From CAZOOM01 sp964460795 (lineage in GTDB: Bacteria; Omnitrophota; Omnitrophia; Omnitrophales; Aquincolibacteriaceae), in NCBI GenBank assembly GCA_964460795.1, contig CAYWRU010000004.1, forward strand, positions 1 to 64,000: DNA of 64,000 nucleotides. The letters are read 5' to 3'. Below the pieces are notes generated by a model. That model ran no database searches, had not been told where the DNA came from, and worked only from the letters and a program-made list of their open reading frames with translations. Position 1 is the stretch's first letter, and every line of letters begins with the position of its first letter. Made by a program: the position numbers and the translations under genes. Below are positions 1-7,219 of the stretch, piece by piece.

Positions 1-40
1 TTCTCAGTTTTTTACCCCCTATCCCCTACCCCTTATCGCT

Positions 41-511
41 TTAAAGAGCTTGAAGCACCTGGAGCACTTCCTCCACATGACCGGTCACCTTGACCTTGGG
101 GAAGATTTTCCGTACTTTTCCGGCCTGATCAATGACCACGGTGGTCCGTTCAATTCCCATGTATTTCTTCCCATACATGCTCTTTTCCTTCCAAACCCCA
201 TAGAGGTTGACCACTTCCTTCTTCTCGTCACTCAGAAGCTGAAAAGGCAAGCCGAATTTGGCAATAAATTTTTCGTGAGAAGCTAGAGAATCAATACTGA
301 TTCCGAGAATTTCTGCATCCATTTTTTTAAACTGGGTCACGGCATCACGAAAATCACAGGATTCCTGGGTGCAGCCCGGCGTCATATCTTTGGGATAAAA
401 ATAAAGAACTACATTTTTTTTACCGCGGAAATCCGATAGCTTGACCGCCGCATTTTTATTGGAGGGCAGTGTAAAATCAGGAGCGAGTTTTCCTTCTTCA
501 AGCGTTGCCAT
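41..511 (-). CDS. bcp: Peroxiredoxin of the Bcp/PrxQ type (thioredoxin-dependent thiol peroxidase)
   Basis: This is a 156-residue cytoplasmic peroxidase that reduces hydroperoxides with thioredoxin as electron donor. The peroxidatic cysteine is C47 in TPGCTQESC and the resolving cysteine is C52, the five-residue spacing typical of Bcp. The thioredoxin-like core (LAPDFTLP, VVLYFYPKD) and overall length match the family. The frame stays open upstream to 703, but the start chosen is the ATG at 511 because AAGGAG lies 8 nt before it and homology begins at MATLEEG; the upstream extension is repeat DNA. It is the last gene on the minus strand before the window edge and follows the HU gene across a 200-bp repeat cluster. 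Identification is firm. Confidence 0.93.
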   Translation of the reverse strand: MATLEEGKLAPDFTLPSNKNAAVKLSDFRGKKNVVLYFYPKDMTPGCTQESCDFRDAVTQFKKMDAEILGISIDSLASHEKFIAKFGLPFQLLSDEKKEVVNLYGVWKEKSMYGKKYMGIERTTVVIDQAGKVRKIFPKVKVTGHVEEVLQVLQAL

Positions 512-530
512 GAATTTTCTCCTTAAAAAA

Positions 531-740
531 GGTACCTGGTACGATTTGGCTGCCAAATCATACCAGGAACTGGTTTCATAAGTCGTCATAAGCTGTTTGG
601 CTGTTTCATTTGTTTTTGCTGTCATCCCGGGCTTGACCCGGGATCCAGAATACAAATCAGAGAAATGGATGCCGGATCGAGTCCGGCATGACAATCCATA
701 CAATGACTTACGAATACTTATGAAACCAGTTCCAGGTACC
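531..740. repeat. Nested inverted repeat flanking a TGTCAT palindrome
   Basis: The right arm, 716-740, reads ACTTATGAAACCAGTT followed by CCAGGTACC. The left arm carries the complement in two pieces, GGTACCTGG at 531-539 and AACTGGTTTCATAAGT at 568-583. They are separated by a hairpin, CCTGGTACGATTTGG then CTG then CCAAATCATACCAGG, spanning 535-567. The TGTCAT element at 620-693 lies between the arms. It looks like palindromes inserted into, or growing from, one another. No gene is evident here. Confidence 0.8.
620..693. repeat. TGTCAT...ATGACA palindromic element, copy A
   Basis: A 74-bp element with termini TGTCAT and ATGACA. It contains two internal hairpins, CCCGGGCTTGACCCGGG and a GCCGGATCGAGTCCGGC-type stem. 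The same design recurs at 19363, 25959, 34829 and 45208, and a variant with TTCCCGA arms occurs at 52764 and 62524. It is intergenic here, between bcp and the HU gene. Confidence 0.88.
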
Positions 741-746
741 CTTTGA

Positions 747-1019
747 TTACTTGACGGCGTTTTTAAGTTCTGCGCCGGCTGAGAAAGTAGGCACTTTACG
801 GGCCTTGATCTGGATGGTTTCTCCGGTCTGGGGATTACGTCCCGTCCGGGCCTTGCGGGTCTTCACCTGCCAGGTTCCAAAACCAACCAACTGCACTTTC
901 TGCCCTTTCTTAAGCGATGCTTTGATGGCATCAAAAGCAGCGTTCACAGTTTCCCAAGCTTTTGCCTTCGAAGTCTTAGTCTTCTTGGCAATTTCTGCTG
1001 CGAGTTGTCCTTTGTTCAT
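747..1019 (-). CDS. HU-family histone-like DNA-binding protein
   Basis: A 90-residue nucleoid protein that binds and bends DNA as a dimer. The N-terminal helices (MNKGQLAAEIAKKTKTSKAK) and the beta-arm signature GFGTWQVKTRKARTGRNPQTG followed by IKARKVPTFSAG are classic HU/IHF. The ATG at 1019 is chosen over the GTG at 1028 because the strong Shine-Dalgarno AGGAGGTG ends 6 nt before the ATG and overlaps the GTG. HU versus IHF cannot be settled, but the generic features favour HU. It lies downstream of gpsA with a 76-nt gap, so it may have its own promoter. Confidence 0.95.
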   Translation of the reverse strand: MNKGQLAAEIAKKTKTSKAKAWETVNAAFDAIKASLKKGQKVQLVGFGTWQVKTRKARTGRNPQTGETIQIKARKVPTFSAGAELKNAVK

Positions 1020-1095
1020 TGAATTCACCTCCTTTTATTAAAATAGGATTGCAAACCCTCTCGCGCCCGACAGAGCACAAGACGTCTGCAGTCCC

Positions 1096-2109
1096 TCAAA
1101 AGATTTTGAGTTCCTCCGTAGGTGCGCGGGTAAGTAAATCCAGCACCGCTTGCCTCGGATCTTTATCCTCAAAAAGAATCTTTGAAACTTCTGTTACGAT
1201 CGGAAGCGGTACATTCACACGCTGACCGAGTTCCATCACGCTTTGCGTGGAGTCCACACCCTCGGCTACCATTTCCATCCCCGCCAAAATTTCTTTCAGT
1301 TTTTTTCCTGAGCCCAGTTGACGCCCCACACGAAGATTGCGCCCATATTCAGAAAAAGAAGTCGTCATCAAATCGCCGAGGCCCGAGAGTCCAAAAAAAG
1401 TATTAGGATTGGCGCCATAACGAACTCCGAGGCGTGTCATTTCCTGCAAACCACGGGACAAAAGCCCTGATTTTGTATTGGCTCCGTAGCCTAATCCATC
1501 CGACACACCCGCGGCAATGGCAATGACATTTTTAACTGCCCCACCCAGCTCCACACCGACAATATCGGTTTGGGTATAGACACGAAAATTAGTTTCCATA
1601 AAAAGATTCTGGATGAGCCGGGCATTTTCTATCTTCTCTGAAGCAGCGACCACAAGCGTAGGAATATTGCGCGCCACTTCTTCGGCATGGGAAGGACCGG
1701 ACAAGACCACTACTGCGGTTTGCGGCCCTAAAATGGAGCGGATAATTTCCGAAGGTCTGAGGCAGGTTTTCTTCTCAATCCCCTTGGCTACACTGACAAA
1801 AACTTTATGTTCTTCGTGATATTCGCGGATTTTGGTCAGGACATTTCGCAGGAATTGAGTGGGAATCGCTAAAATAGCTACCTCGGAAAATTTGAGGGCT
1901 TGAGATAAATCCGAGGTGATTTGAAGTTCGGGAGGAAGAGGAATCCCGGGGAGATATTTTTTATTTTCACGCGAAGACTGCATCTCCGCTGCATAAGCAG
2001 GAAACGCAGACCAGAGCATCACGTCGTTTCCGCGGCGAATATTCAGGAGCGCTAATGCAGTGCCCCATCCCCCGTCCCCGAGAACCGTTACCTGCGATCG
2101 CTTGGACAT
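1096..2109 (-). CDS. gpsA: NAD(P)+-dependent glycerol-3-phosphate dehydrogenase
   Basis: This 337-residue enzyme reduces dihydroxyacetone phosphate to sn-glycerol-3-phosphate, the backbone of phospholipids. The N-terminal Rossmann motif is VTVLGDGGWGTALA. The VAKGIE segment and ELGGAVKNVIAIAAG, which contains the catalytic lysine, follow the family order, with the substrate-binding GLSGLGDLMTTSFSEYGRN later. Length is normal. It sits 131 nt downstream of the YbgC-like thioesterase, pairing two envelope-lipid functions in one transcription direction. Identification is firm. Confidence 0.96.
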   Translation of the reverse strand: MSKRSQVTVLGDGGWGTALALLNIRRGNDVMLWSAFPAYAAEMQSSRENKKYLPGIPLPPELQITSDLSQALKFSEVAILAIPTQFLRNVLTKIREYHEEHKVFVSVAKGIEKKTCLRPSEIIRSILGPQTAVVVLSGPSHAEEVARNIPTLVVAASEKIENARLIQNLFMETNFRVYTQTDIVGVELGGAVKNVIAIAAGVSDGLGYGANTKSGLLSRGLQEMTRLGVRYGANPNTFFGLSGLGDLMTTSFSEYGRNLRVGRQLGSGKKLKEILAGMEMVAEGVDSTQSVMELGQRVNVPLPIVTEVSKILFEDKDPRQAVLDLLTRAPTEELKIF

Positions 2110-2164
2110 AGTATAAATAAAGCCTTTTTTCCCAAGTTAAAAATAAATCCTGCGATCAAGCGCT

Positions 2165-2185
2165 AAGCCTTGTGCTGCAAGGCTT
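2165..2185. other. Perfect 7-bp hairpin between ybgC and gpsA
   Basis: AAGCCTT and AAGGCTT are separated by a 7-nt loop. There is no U-tract directly after it on the minus-strand transcript, so I do not call it an intrinsic terminator. It could be an mRNA processing or stability hairpin, or chance. Confidence 0.4.
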
Positions 2186-2240
2186 CACGTGGGCAATGAA
2201 TGTATCATGGAAGCCGAACGGGGTCAAAAGAAAAATCAGA

Positions 2241-2657
2241 TTATTTGGGAAGAAGTTTATGAATTTCTACAAGACGGCGAACGGAGTCCGGAACGCGGCA
2301 CGGTTTCATTTTTGCATTTACAAAAACGTGCGTGGTAAATCCGCTTGTGCTTTTTTCCGGATGTCCTTTTTTGAACACCAGATACTCAAACCGCATGGAA
2401 GTCATTCCAAGTTCCGACACACTGGTCCGGACAATCACCGCATCATCATACGTGGATGTAGCGTGATACTGAATCCCCGCTTCGACGACAGGTAGAAAGA
2501 GTCCGTCCTTCTCACATTCTGTATAAGGCATCCCCAAAGCGCGAAAATATTCGGTCCGGGCGGCTTCAAACCAAACGAGATAATTCGCATAATAAGTAAT
2601 CCCCATCTTGTCGGTATCCGCGTACCGGACCCGGTATTCATAATCAAAAAACTTCAT
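2241..2657 (-). CDS. ybgC: YbgC-like acyl-CoA thioesterase (hotdog fold)
   Basis: A 138-residue single-domain hotdog thioesterase of the 4-hydroxybenzoyl-CoA thioesterase/YbgC family, which hydrolyses acyl-CoA or acyl-ACP thioesters. The signature near the N-terminus, RVRYADTDKMGITYYANYL, contains the catalytic aspartate (D16), followed by VWFEAARTEYFR. Its ATG overlaps the stop of the VanZ-like gene by 4 nt, so the pair is probably translationally coupled. In proteobacteria ybgC usually precedes tolQRA; no tol gene is present here. The exact substrate is unknown. Confidence 0.85.
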   Translation of the reverse strand: MKFFDYEYRVRYADTDKMGITYYANYLVWFEAARTEYFRALGMPYTECEKDGLFLPVVEAGIQYHATSTYDDAVIVRTSVSELGMTSMRFEYLVFKKGHPEKSTSGFTTHVFVNAKMKPCRVPDSVRRLVEIHKLLPK

Positions 2658-3094
2658 ACTTTCTCCTGCAGCCTGTAGGCTGTAAAAATTAAACCCAACG
2701 CAAGAGTAATACCTGCCGCATCAGCACCGAGATCCAAAACTTCAAACGATCGGCCAGGAACTCCCCGCTGGACCCATTCTGAAAGAAAAGCAATCACACT
2801 GCTATAGATAGGAACGGCAAAAAAACGTTTTTCATGAATCCATTTCCAAGAAGTGGTGCGAAAAGCCTGGTAGGCGGTCATAGCAAGAATTAAAAATTCA
2901 AGGCCGTGCAAAACCTTGTCGCTAAAGCGAAAGAGAAAGTGAGGAATCTCCTGAGGTTTCCAAATGGCGGCGCGGAGAATGATCCCGCTGACAGCACTCA
3001 GAGGGATCCATCCAAGGACCCACTCCTGCCAAAGATTAGAGGTTTTCTTTGATGCGTTCAAAGATCCCCTTCTTCTTAGGCTGGACTTTTTCAT
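2654..3094 (-). CDS. VanZ-like integral membrane protein
   Basis: A 146-residue protein with about four hydrophobic segments and the VanZ-family layout: a SDKVLHGLEFLIL stretch (the D-K-x-x-H motif) followed by LSEWVQRGVPGRSFEVLDLGADAAG (positions roughly 108-132). VanZ relatives are small membrane proteins whose biochemical role is generally unclear. The coding region overlaps the end of dnaJ by 59 nt in another frame. An internal TTG at codon 12 would shorten the overlap but not remove it. The frame has no ATG or GTG start after dnaJ ends that would keep the first membrane segment, so the long overlap appears real. Confidence 0.75.
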   Translation of the reverse strand: MKKSSLRRRGSLNASKKTSNLWQEWVLGWIPLSAVSGIILRAAIWKPQEIPHFLFRFSDKVLHGLEFLILAMTAYQAFRTTSWKWIHEKRFFAVPIYSSVIAFLSEWVQRGVPGRSFEVLDLGADAAGITLALGLIFTAYRLQEKV

Positions 3095-4160
3095 TTCGAA
3101 TCTTGGCTAATTCCTTAAGAAGTTTTCGTTCTTCATCGCTCACCCGAGGAGGAACCGCAACCTCAATACGCACATAGAGATCGCCTCGCGCTTCAGGATT
3201 TCGAAGAGCGGGGAGGCCCTCACCCTTGAGTTTAAAAATTTTTCCGGAAGGAGACCCGGCTGGAATTTCAAGCGATGTCTCGCCTTCCAAAGTCGCGACA
3301 TCCACATCTCCCCCCAAAGCCAGAATAGTATACGGTGCCGTCATCTCGCAAACCAAATTCGATTCACGCCGCTCAAAAAGCGCATGTTGCTTCACATCCA
3401 CCAGAACATAAAGATCGCCCCGCGGCCCGCCCCGTGGCCCCGCCTCCCCTTCGCCGGTCATTTTGATCCGGGTGTGGGCCTCAATTCCTGCAGGAATTTT
3501 TACACTAAGTTTTCTCGTTTTGCGGACGAGCCCCTGCCCCTGACATTTAGGACACGGCGATTCAATCACTGAACCTTCGCCATGACAAGCGCCGCATCCT
3601 TGGCGGATGGTAAAAAATCCCTGAGACACACGAACCTCGCCGCGTCCTTGGCAAACTGTGCAAGTTTTTTTCTTGGATCCTGCAGCCGCTCCGGATCCGT
3701 GACATTCCGCGCACGCCTCGCGCCGTGGGATTTCAAGCGGCATTTCGCGGCCTTTTAAAACATCTTCCAGCGTAATCTCCACAGAAATCTCAAGATCCGA
3801 ACCTCGGCGCTGACGCGGACCACCGGAGGCGCCGCGGCCGGACCCGCCAAAAAAATCCTCAAAAATATCTCCGAAGATATCCCCAAATCCGCGAAACGCA
3901 TCCTCAAATCCATCAAAACCCTGAAAACCTCCGCCGCCCAGACTGTGGCCGAATTGATCATACTGAGCGCGTTTTTCCGGATCGCTCAGCACCGCATAAG
4001 CTTCCGAGGCCTCTTTAAATTTGGCTTCGGCCTCTTTGTTTCCGGGATTACGATCCGGATGGTGCTGCATGGCTAATTTTCTGTAGATTTTTTTGATCTC
4101 ATCCGCGGATGCGGTCTTGGATACACCCAGGATTTCGTAATAATCACGTTTTGGCGCCAT
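3036..4160 (-). CDS. dnaJ: Chaperone protein DnaJ (Hsp40)
   Basis: A 374-residue type I J-protein that delivers clients to DnaK and stimulates its ATPase. The J domain (residues 1-70) has HPD at 34-36. A Gly/Phe-rich linker with repeated GGGGFQGFDGF-like sequence follows. The zinc-binding region has four CxxCxGxG-type motifs (CAECHGSG, CTVCQGRG, CGACHGEG, CPKCQGQG), and the C-terminal peptide-binding domains complete it. It follows grpE across a 247-bp gap filled by an inverted repeat. The usual dnaK between grpE and dnaJ is absent. Confidence 0.97.
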   Translation of the reverse strand: MAPKRDYYEILGVSKTASADEIKKIYRKLAMQHHPDRNPGNKEAEAKFKEASEAYAVLSDPEKRAQYDQFGHSLGGGGFQGFDGFEDAFRGFGDIFGDIFEDFFGGSGRGASGGPRQRRGSDLEISVEITLEDVLKGREMPLEIPRREACAECHGSGAAAGSKKKTCTVCQGRGEVRVSQGFFTIRQGCGACHGEGSVIESPCPKCQGQGLVRKTRKLSVKIPAGIEAHTRIKMTGEGEAGPRGGPRGDLYVLVDVKQHALFERRESNLVCEMTAPYTILALGGDVDVATLEGETSLEIPAGSPSGKIFKLKGEGLPALRNPEARGDLYVRIEVAVPPRVSDEERKLLKELAKIRNEKVQPKKKGIFERIKENL

Positions 4161-4220
4161 GAAATCTCAGACCCTTCTAGTAGGCTAACAGAGCTTTTCT
4201 TGAGTGAAAGTTATCATTGT

Positions 4221-4355
4221 TAAATTCGAAATCCAAATACCGAAATTCGAAACAAATTCAAATTTCCAAAATTCCAATAACCCAAACAGACTGTTTTCAA
4301 GACTTGAATTTTGATATTTCGTGCTTGTTTCGGATTTCGAAATTCGTGCTTCAGA
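4221..4355. repeat. AATTCGAAATCC-type inverted repeat, copy 1 (grpE-dnaJ gap)
   Basis: This 247-bp gap is almost filled by an AT-rich imperfect inverted repeat. AAATTCGAAATCC and CGAAATTCGAAACAAATTC on the left pair with GTTTCGGATTTCGAAATTCG on the right. Related copies lie at 33024, 37636 and 50690. No gene or intrinsic terminator is visible within it. Confidence 0.85.
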
Positions 4356-4407
4356 TTTTTTATTTTTCAACAGTTCGGAAAATGAATATTGCGTTTTATG
4401 GACACTT

Positions 4408-4995
4408 TTAAGAATGCGGGGGCTCCGCTGCCGCAGATGCATCGGGCTCCGAGGGCTGAATTCGGACCCGGACTTTGGCAGCTCGAAGTACGCGGCCATG
4501 AAGTAAGTATCCTGGTTCAATTTCATCAATGATTTGATGGTCTTCCCCCGGCTCTTCCAAAGTGGCAAGAATTTCATGCCGATGCGGATCAAAGGCCTGC
4601 CCCACGGAAGTAAACCGTTCCAGCCCTTGCTTGCGAAGTGTATCCAACAGCTGTTTCGAGACCCGCTCGACGCCTTGCACAATCTGTTTCAAAGTGGATT
4701 CATCTTCCTTACTATGCACGAGCGCGCGCTCCAAGTTATCAATGACCGGAAGCAGATCTCCGAGAAGCCTTTCCTGAGCAAATTTAGAGAATTCTTCTTT
4801 TTCACGAACCAAACGTTTTTTTGCGTTTTCAAAATCCGCAGCCGATTGGACCAGCTTCCCCTTAAGCCCTTCTAATTCTGCAATTTTGGCAAGAAGAGCT
4901 TCATATTCTTGCAGGGGCAGCGATTTTGTTTCGGACATTATCTTCTCTTCTGATTTGGATCCCTGATCTTTTTCTTTGGAATGATCGTGTTTCAT
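4408..4995 (-). CDS. grpE: Nucleotide exchange factor GrpE
   Basis: A 195-residue cochaperone that releases ADP from DnaK. A charged N-terminus is followed by a long coiled-coil helix (about residues 25-85, LPLQEYEALLAKIAELEG... through SAADFENAKKRLVREKEEF) and the beta domain signature (GVERVSKQLLDTLRKQGLERF, then FDPHRHEIL). The open frame reaches 5157 inside hrcA, but the ATG at 4995 fits both homology and a GGGAG in the end of hrcA. It begins 2 nt after the hrcA stop codon. The C-terminus is Ala/Pro-rich and not conserved. Confidence 0.95.
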   Translation of the reverse strand: MKHDHSKEKDQGSKSEEKIMSETKSLPLQEYEALLAKIAELEGLKGKLVQSAADFENAKKRLVREKEEFSKFAQERLLGDLLPVIDNLERALVHSKEDESTLKQIVQGVERVSKQLLDTLRKQGLERFTSVGQAFDPHRHEILATLEEPGEDHQIIDEIEPGYLLHGRVLRAAKVRVRIQPSEPDASAAAEPPHS

Positions 4996-4997
4996 TA

Positions 4998-5777
4998 TTA
5001 AAAATCTCCCGAGCTTTCTAAAATTCGGCTTAAGGTCTTGGCCATTTGGTCGACCCAGGAAACCGAAACTCCGTAACGCATCCGACGCGGACCAATAACC
5101 GCCAGCATGCCGCGCCGGGCCCCTTCCCGGAGAATCGGACAAGAAATCACAGAACAATCCTGAAGCGCGGTCTCTTCATTTTCACGTCCAATGGCAATGG
5201 AAAGGTTCCGGTCTTCTGAAATTTCGAGAAGCCAGCGGTACAAATTCGGGCGATCCTCAAAAAATTGGAGAAGCCCGCCAAGCGATTTGACTTGGATATC
5301 TTCTGTTTGCTCCAACATATGATTCATACCGCGAATGGAAAAATAAGCATCTTCTTCCTGAAGTTCAGTTTCTTCATCCGTCACTAAAATCAAACTCATC
5401 AGGCCCGAAAACTGGGAGAGCATCAAAGAGGCGCGATTCACGAGAAATTCAAAACGTTCGCGGTAGGGTTCCAAATCCTGAGAAAGCCGATCCGTGACTT
5501 CGGAGGAAATCGGCTCAGCCCGGAGCCCTGTGTCTACATAATAGCGGTAGCCCCGATCGGTCGGGATGCGGCCGGCAGAGGTATGCGGGTGCGTCAAATA
5601 TCCTTTTTCTTCAAGGCGCAGCATTTCATTTCGCACCGTGGCCGAAGAATAGGACCGCCGGTACATCTCCGTGTAAAGTTCCGTAATGTGCTTGGAACCC
5701 ACAGGCTGTCCAGTCTCAATATGTGCGTCGACCACCCGGTTTAGGATGGATTCTTGTCTTGGGGATAGGTCTTTCAT
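4998..5777 (-). CDS. hrcA: Heat-inducible transcription repressor HrcA, compact form
   Basis: HrcA represses chaperone operons through the CIRCE operator. The N-terminal winged helix is well conserved (SPRQESILNRVVDAHIETG, SSATVRNEMLRLEEKGYLTHPHTSAGRIPTDRGYRYY). The C-terminus has SVISCPILREGARRGMLAVIG followed by the GPRRMRY signature. At 259 residues it is about 80 shorter than the usual 340, and the missing part lies in the middle, where most HrcA proteins carry an inserted dimerisation domain. I see no CIRCE (TTAGCACTC-N9-GAGTGCTAA) upstream. Function as a repressor is likely, but its operator here is unknown. Confidence 0.9.
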   Translation of the reverse strand: MKDLSPRQESILNRVVDAHIETGQPVGSKHITELYTEMYRRSYSSATVRNEMLRLEEKGYLTHPHTSAGRIPTDRGYRYYVDTGLRAEPISSEVTDRLSQDLEPYRERFEFLVNRASLMLSQFSGLMSLILVTDEETELQEEDAYFSIRGMNHMLEQTEDIQVKSLGGLLQFFEDRPNLYRWLLEISEDRNLSIAIGRENEETALQDCSVISCPILREGARRGMLAVIGPRRMRYGVSVSWVDQMAKTLSRILESSGDF

Positions 5778-5785
5778 GGGGCCCT

Positions 5786-5814
5786 AGAGTATCAAAATCT
5801 ATGTAAAATCTCAA
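5786..5814 (-). promoter_or_regulatory. Sigma-70-like promoter of hrcA-grpE, close to the start codon
   Basis: TTGAGA (5809-5814), a 17-nt spacer and TACTCT (5786-5791) end only 8 nt before the hrcA ATG. Transcription would start at or within a few bases of the ATG, giving a leaderless or nearly leaderless mRNA. The only SD-like bases, AGGG, lie directly after the -10 box. Confidence 0.55.
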
Positions 5815-5865
5815 CCTTGCATCTAAACTTCATCGGAGGATTGAAATAATTCAGAAAGTATGAAT

Positions 5866-7206
5866 TTATGGAGTGACAAGTTCGGCGATCTTGATTTTTC
5901 CCTGGCGGTAAAGCTCCAAATTTTCTCTGGCAATCACCCATTCGGTTTGATCCTGCGCTAGCTTGATGTGAAAGCTGTCAAAATCTTCGAATCGGTAGGC
6001 ATGGAGCACTTGCGTCATTTCCTTCATTACTAAATTCAGAAAATACAGCATGTCCTCATGAAGCAGCGGTGATTCCTGACGGTAATTATTGAAATCCGTG
6101 AGCGTGACCGTCAGATCGAGCCGGTAGAATTTGGCCGGCGGCTCATTCACATAATTAATTTCCAGTTTGGATTCACGGAACGTATTATGAATCCGTTCGT
6201 CTACAGCCAAGAGATTCTGAGTGCGCCGCGTAAGCTGCTCAGCAAGAAAAGGCCCGAGATGCATCGGAACCACATTAAATTCCTCGTCCCCTTGCATGAG
6301 ATTCTGTTCGATTCCGAGCTCTTTCGGAAAGGGGACCTTTTGCGGCACTTGGTTGGCATCCAAATATTGAAACGGAATGATGCGCAGAATATTGACCTTA
6401 TCCTCCTGAACTCCAAGCACAAAAAGATACTCCAGCTCCTTGGGATAATTCGGCTTCAGGGTACCGCCCTCAGGCCGGGCCTTGATATAAACAATGACCT
6501 GATCCTTTTGCGATGGAATGCTGCGCACATCCAAAACTGTCCAACGAAGATCTTTGGGACTCCCCGCTTCCCGAACTTGATAAAAGAAAAGTCCGCGCAG
6601 TGCATCGAGCCTAAGGTTTTCTCCGAAATAAGCCTTCCGAACTTCCTCAATGGGGAGCTTGCTCAGATCATCAAAAAATTGCCGCACCGGCTGATGCCAG
6701 CGAGCGGTCCGGTTGGGACGAAGCTCATGAATGATTCGGCGCCGGTATTCATCACGGGAAATGTCCCAAACGCGGACGCGGCGCACATCATCCACATAAC
6801 CTGCGAGCACAAGCGCCATTCCGGTTTTTTCAACATCCGTGGCTTGGAGAATATAAAAATCAATTTTTCGGTCTGTGCTAAGCAATACCCGCGAGATGGC
6901 GAAAAGCACATCCTCGACTTTTTCAATCGCATCCGGAGCCGGTTCAAGAAGAGACTGCATGTCTTTAACTTTGGCGGAGAGAAGCGCATTTTTAAAATCT
7001 GCGGAGAAAAGTTTTTTGAGAGGAAGATAGACGCCGATCGTCGTATCCGCAATCTTTACATCCACATTATGGATGTCATATTCTTCGGAACAAATTTTTG
7101 AAATTGCGTCTTTCAGACGGTCGCCGGGATAAGTTTCGGAAGAACAGCCGGACAAGCAAACCAAGAGAGCGGCCACCCCGATTCGGAGGAAAAGGCGCGC
7201 TCTCAC
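5866..7206 (-). CDS. Putative lipoprotein of unknown function, partner of the FtsH-like gene
   Basis: I do not recognise a family. With the GTG at 7206 as start the protein has 446 residues and begins with RARLFLRIGVAALLVCLSGC, a signal peptide ending in lipobox LSGC with the lipidated cysteine at residue 21. The frame remains open to 7323, but that would overlap the preceding gene by 104 nt and put about 40 non-signal residues in front. The mature part is mixed alpha/beta, rich in charged residues, with no obvious repeats or catalytic motif. It starts 13 nt after the stop of the FtsH-like gene and is probably cotranscribed with it. No good SD is visible. Confidence 0.7.
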   Translation of the reverse strand: MRARLFLRIGVAALLVCLSGCSSETYPGDRLKDAISKICSEEYDIHNVDVKIADTTIGVYLPLKKLFSADFKNALLSAKVKDMQSLLEPAPDAIEKVEDVLFAISRVLLSTDRKIDFYILQATDVEKTGMALVLAGYVDDVRRVRVWDISRDEYRRRIIHELRPNRTARWHQPVRQFFDDLSKLPIEEVRKAYFGENLRLDALRGLFFYQVREAGSPKDLRWTVLDVRSIPSQKDQVIVYIKARPEGGTLKPNYPKELEYLFVLGVQEDKVNILRIIPFQYLDANQVPQKVPFPKELGIEQNLMQGDEEFNVVPMHLGPFLAEQLTRRTQNLLAVDERIHNTFRESKLEINYVNEPPAKFYRLDLTVTLTDFNNYRQESPLLHEDMLYFLNLVMKEMTQVLHAYRFEDFDSFHIKLAQDQTEWVIARENLELYRQGKIKIAELVTP

Positions 7207-7219
7207 GGCAGATAAGAGG

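Noticed and set aside
531..740. CRISPR-like repeats or attachment sites
   Set aside because: The repeats are palindromic, non-tandem and dispersed, with no regularly spaced direct repeats and no cas genes or integrase anywhere in the window.
4185..4682. 165-codon minus-strand frame overlapping grpE and the repeat
   Set aside because: It is out of frame with the well-conserved grpE and its C-terminal half is translated AATTCGAAATCC repeat, a common source of spurious proteins.
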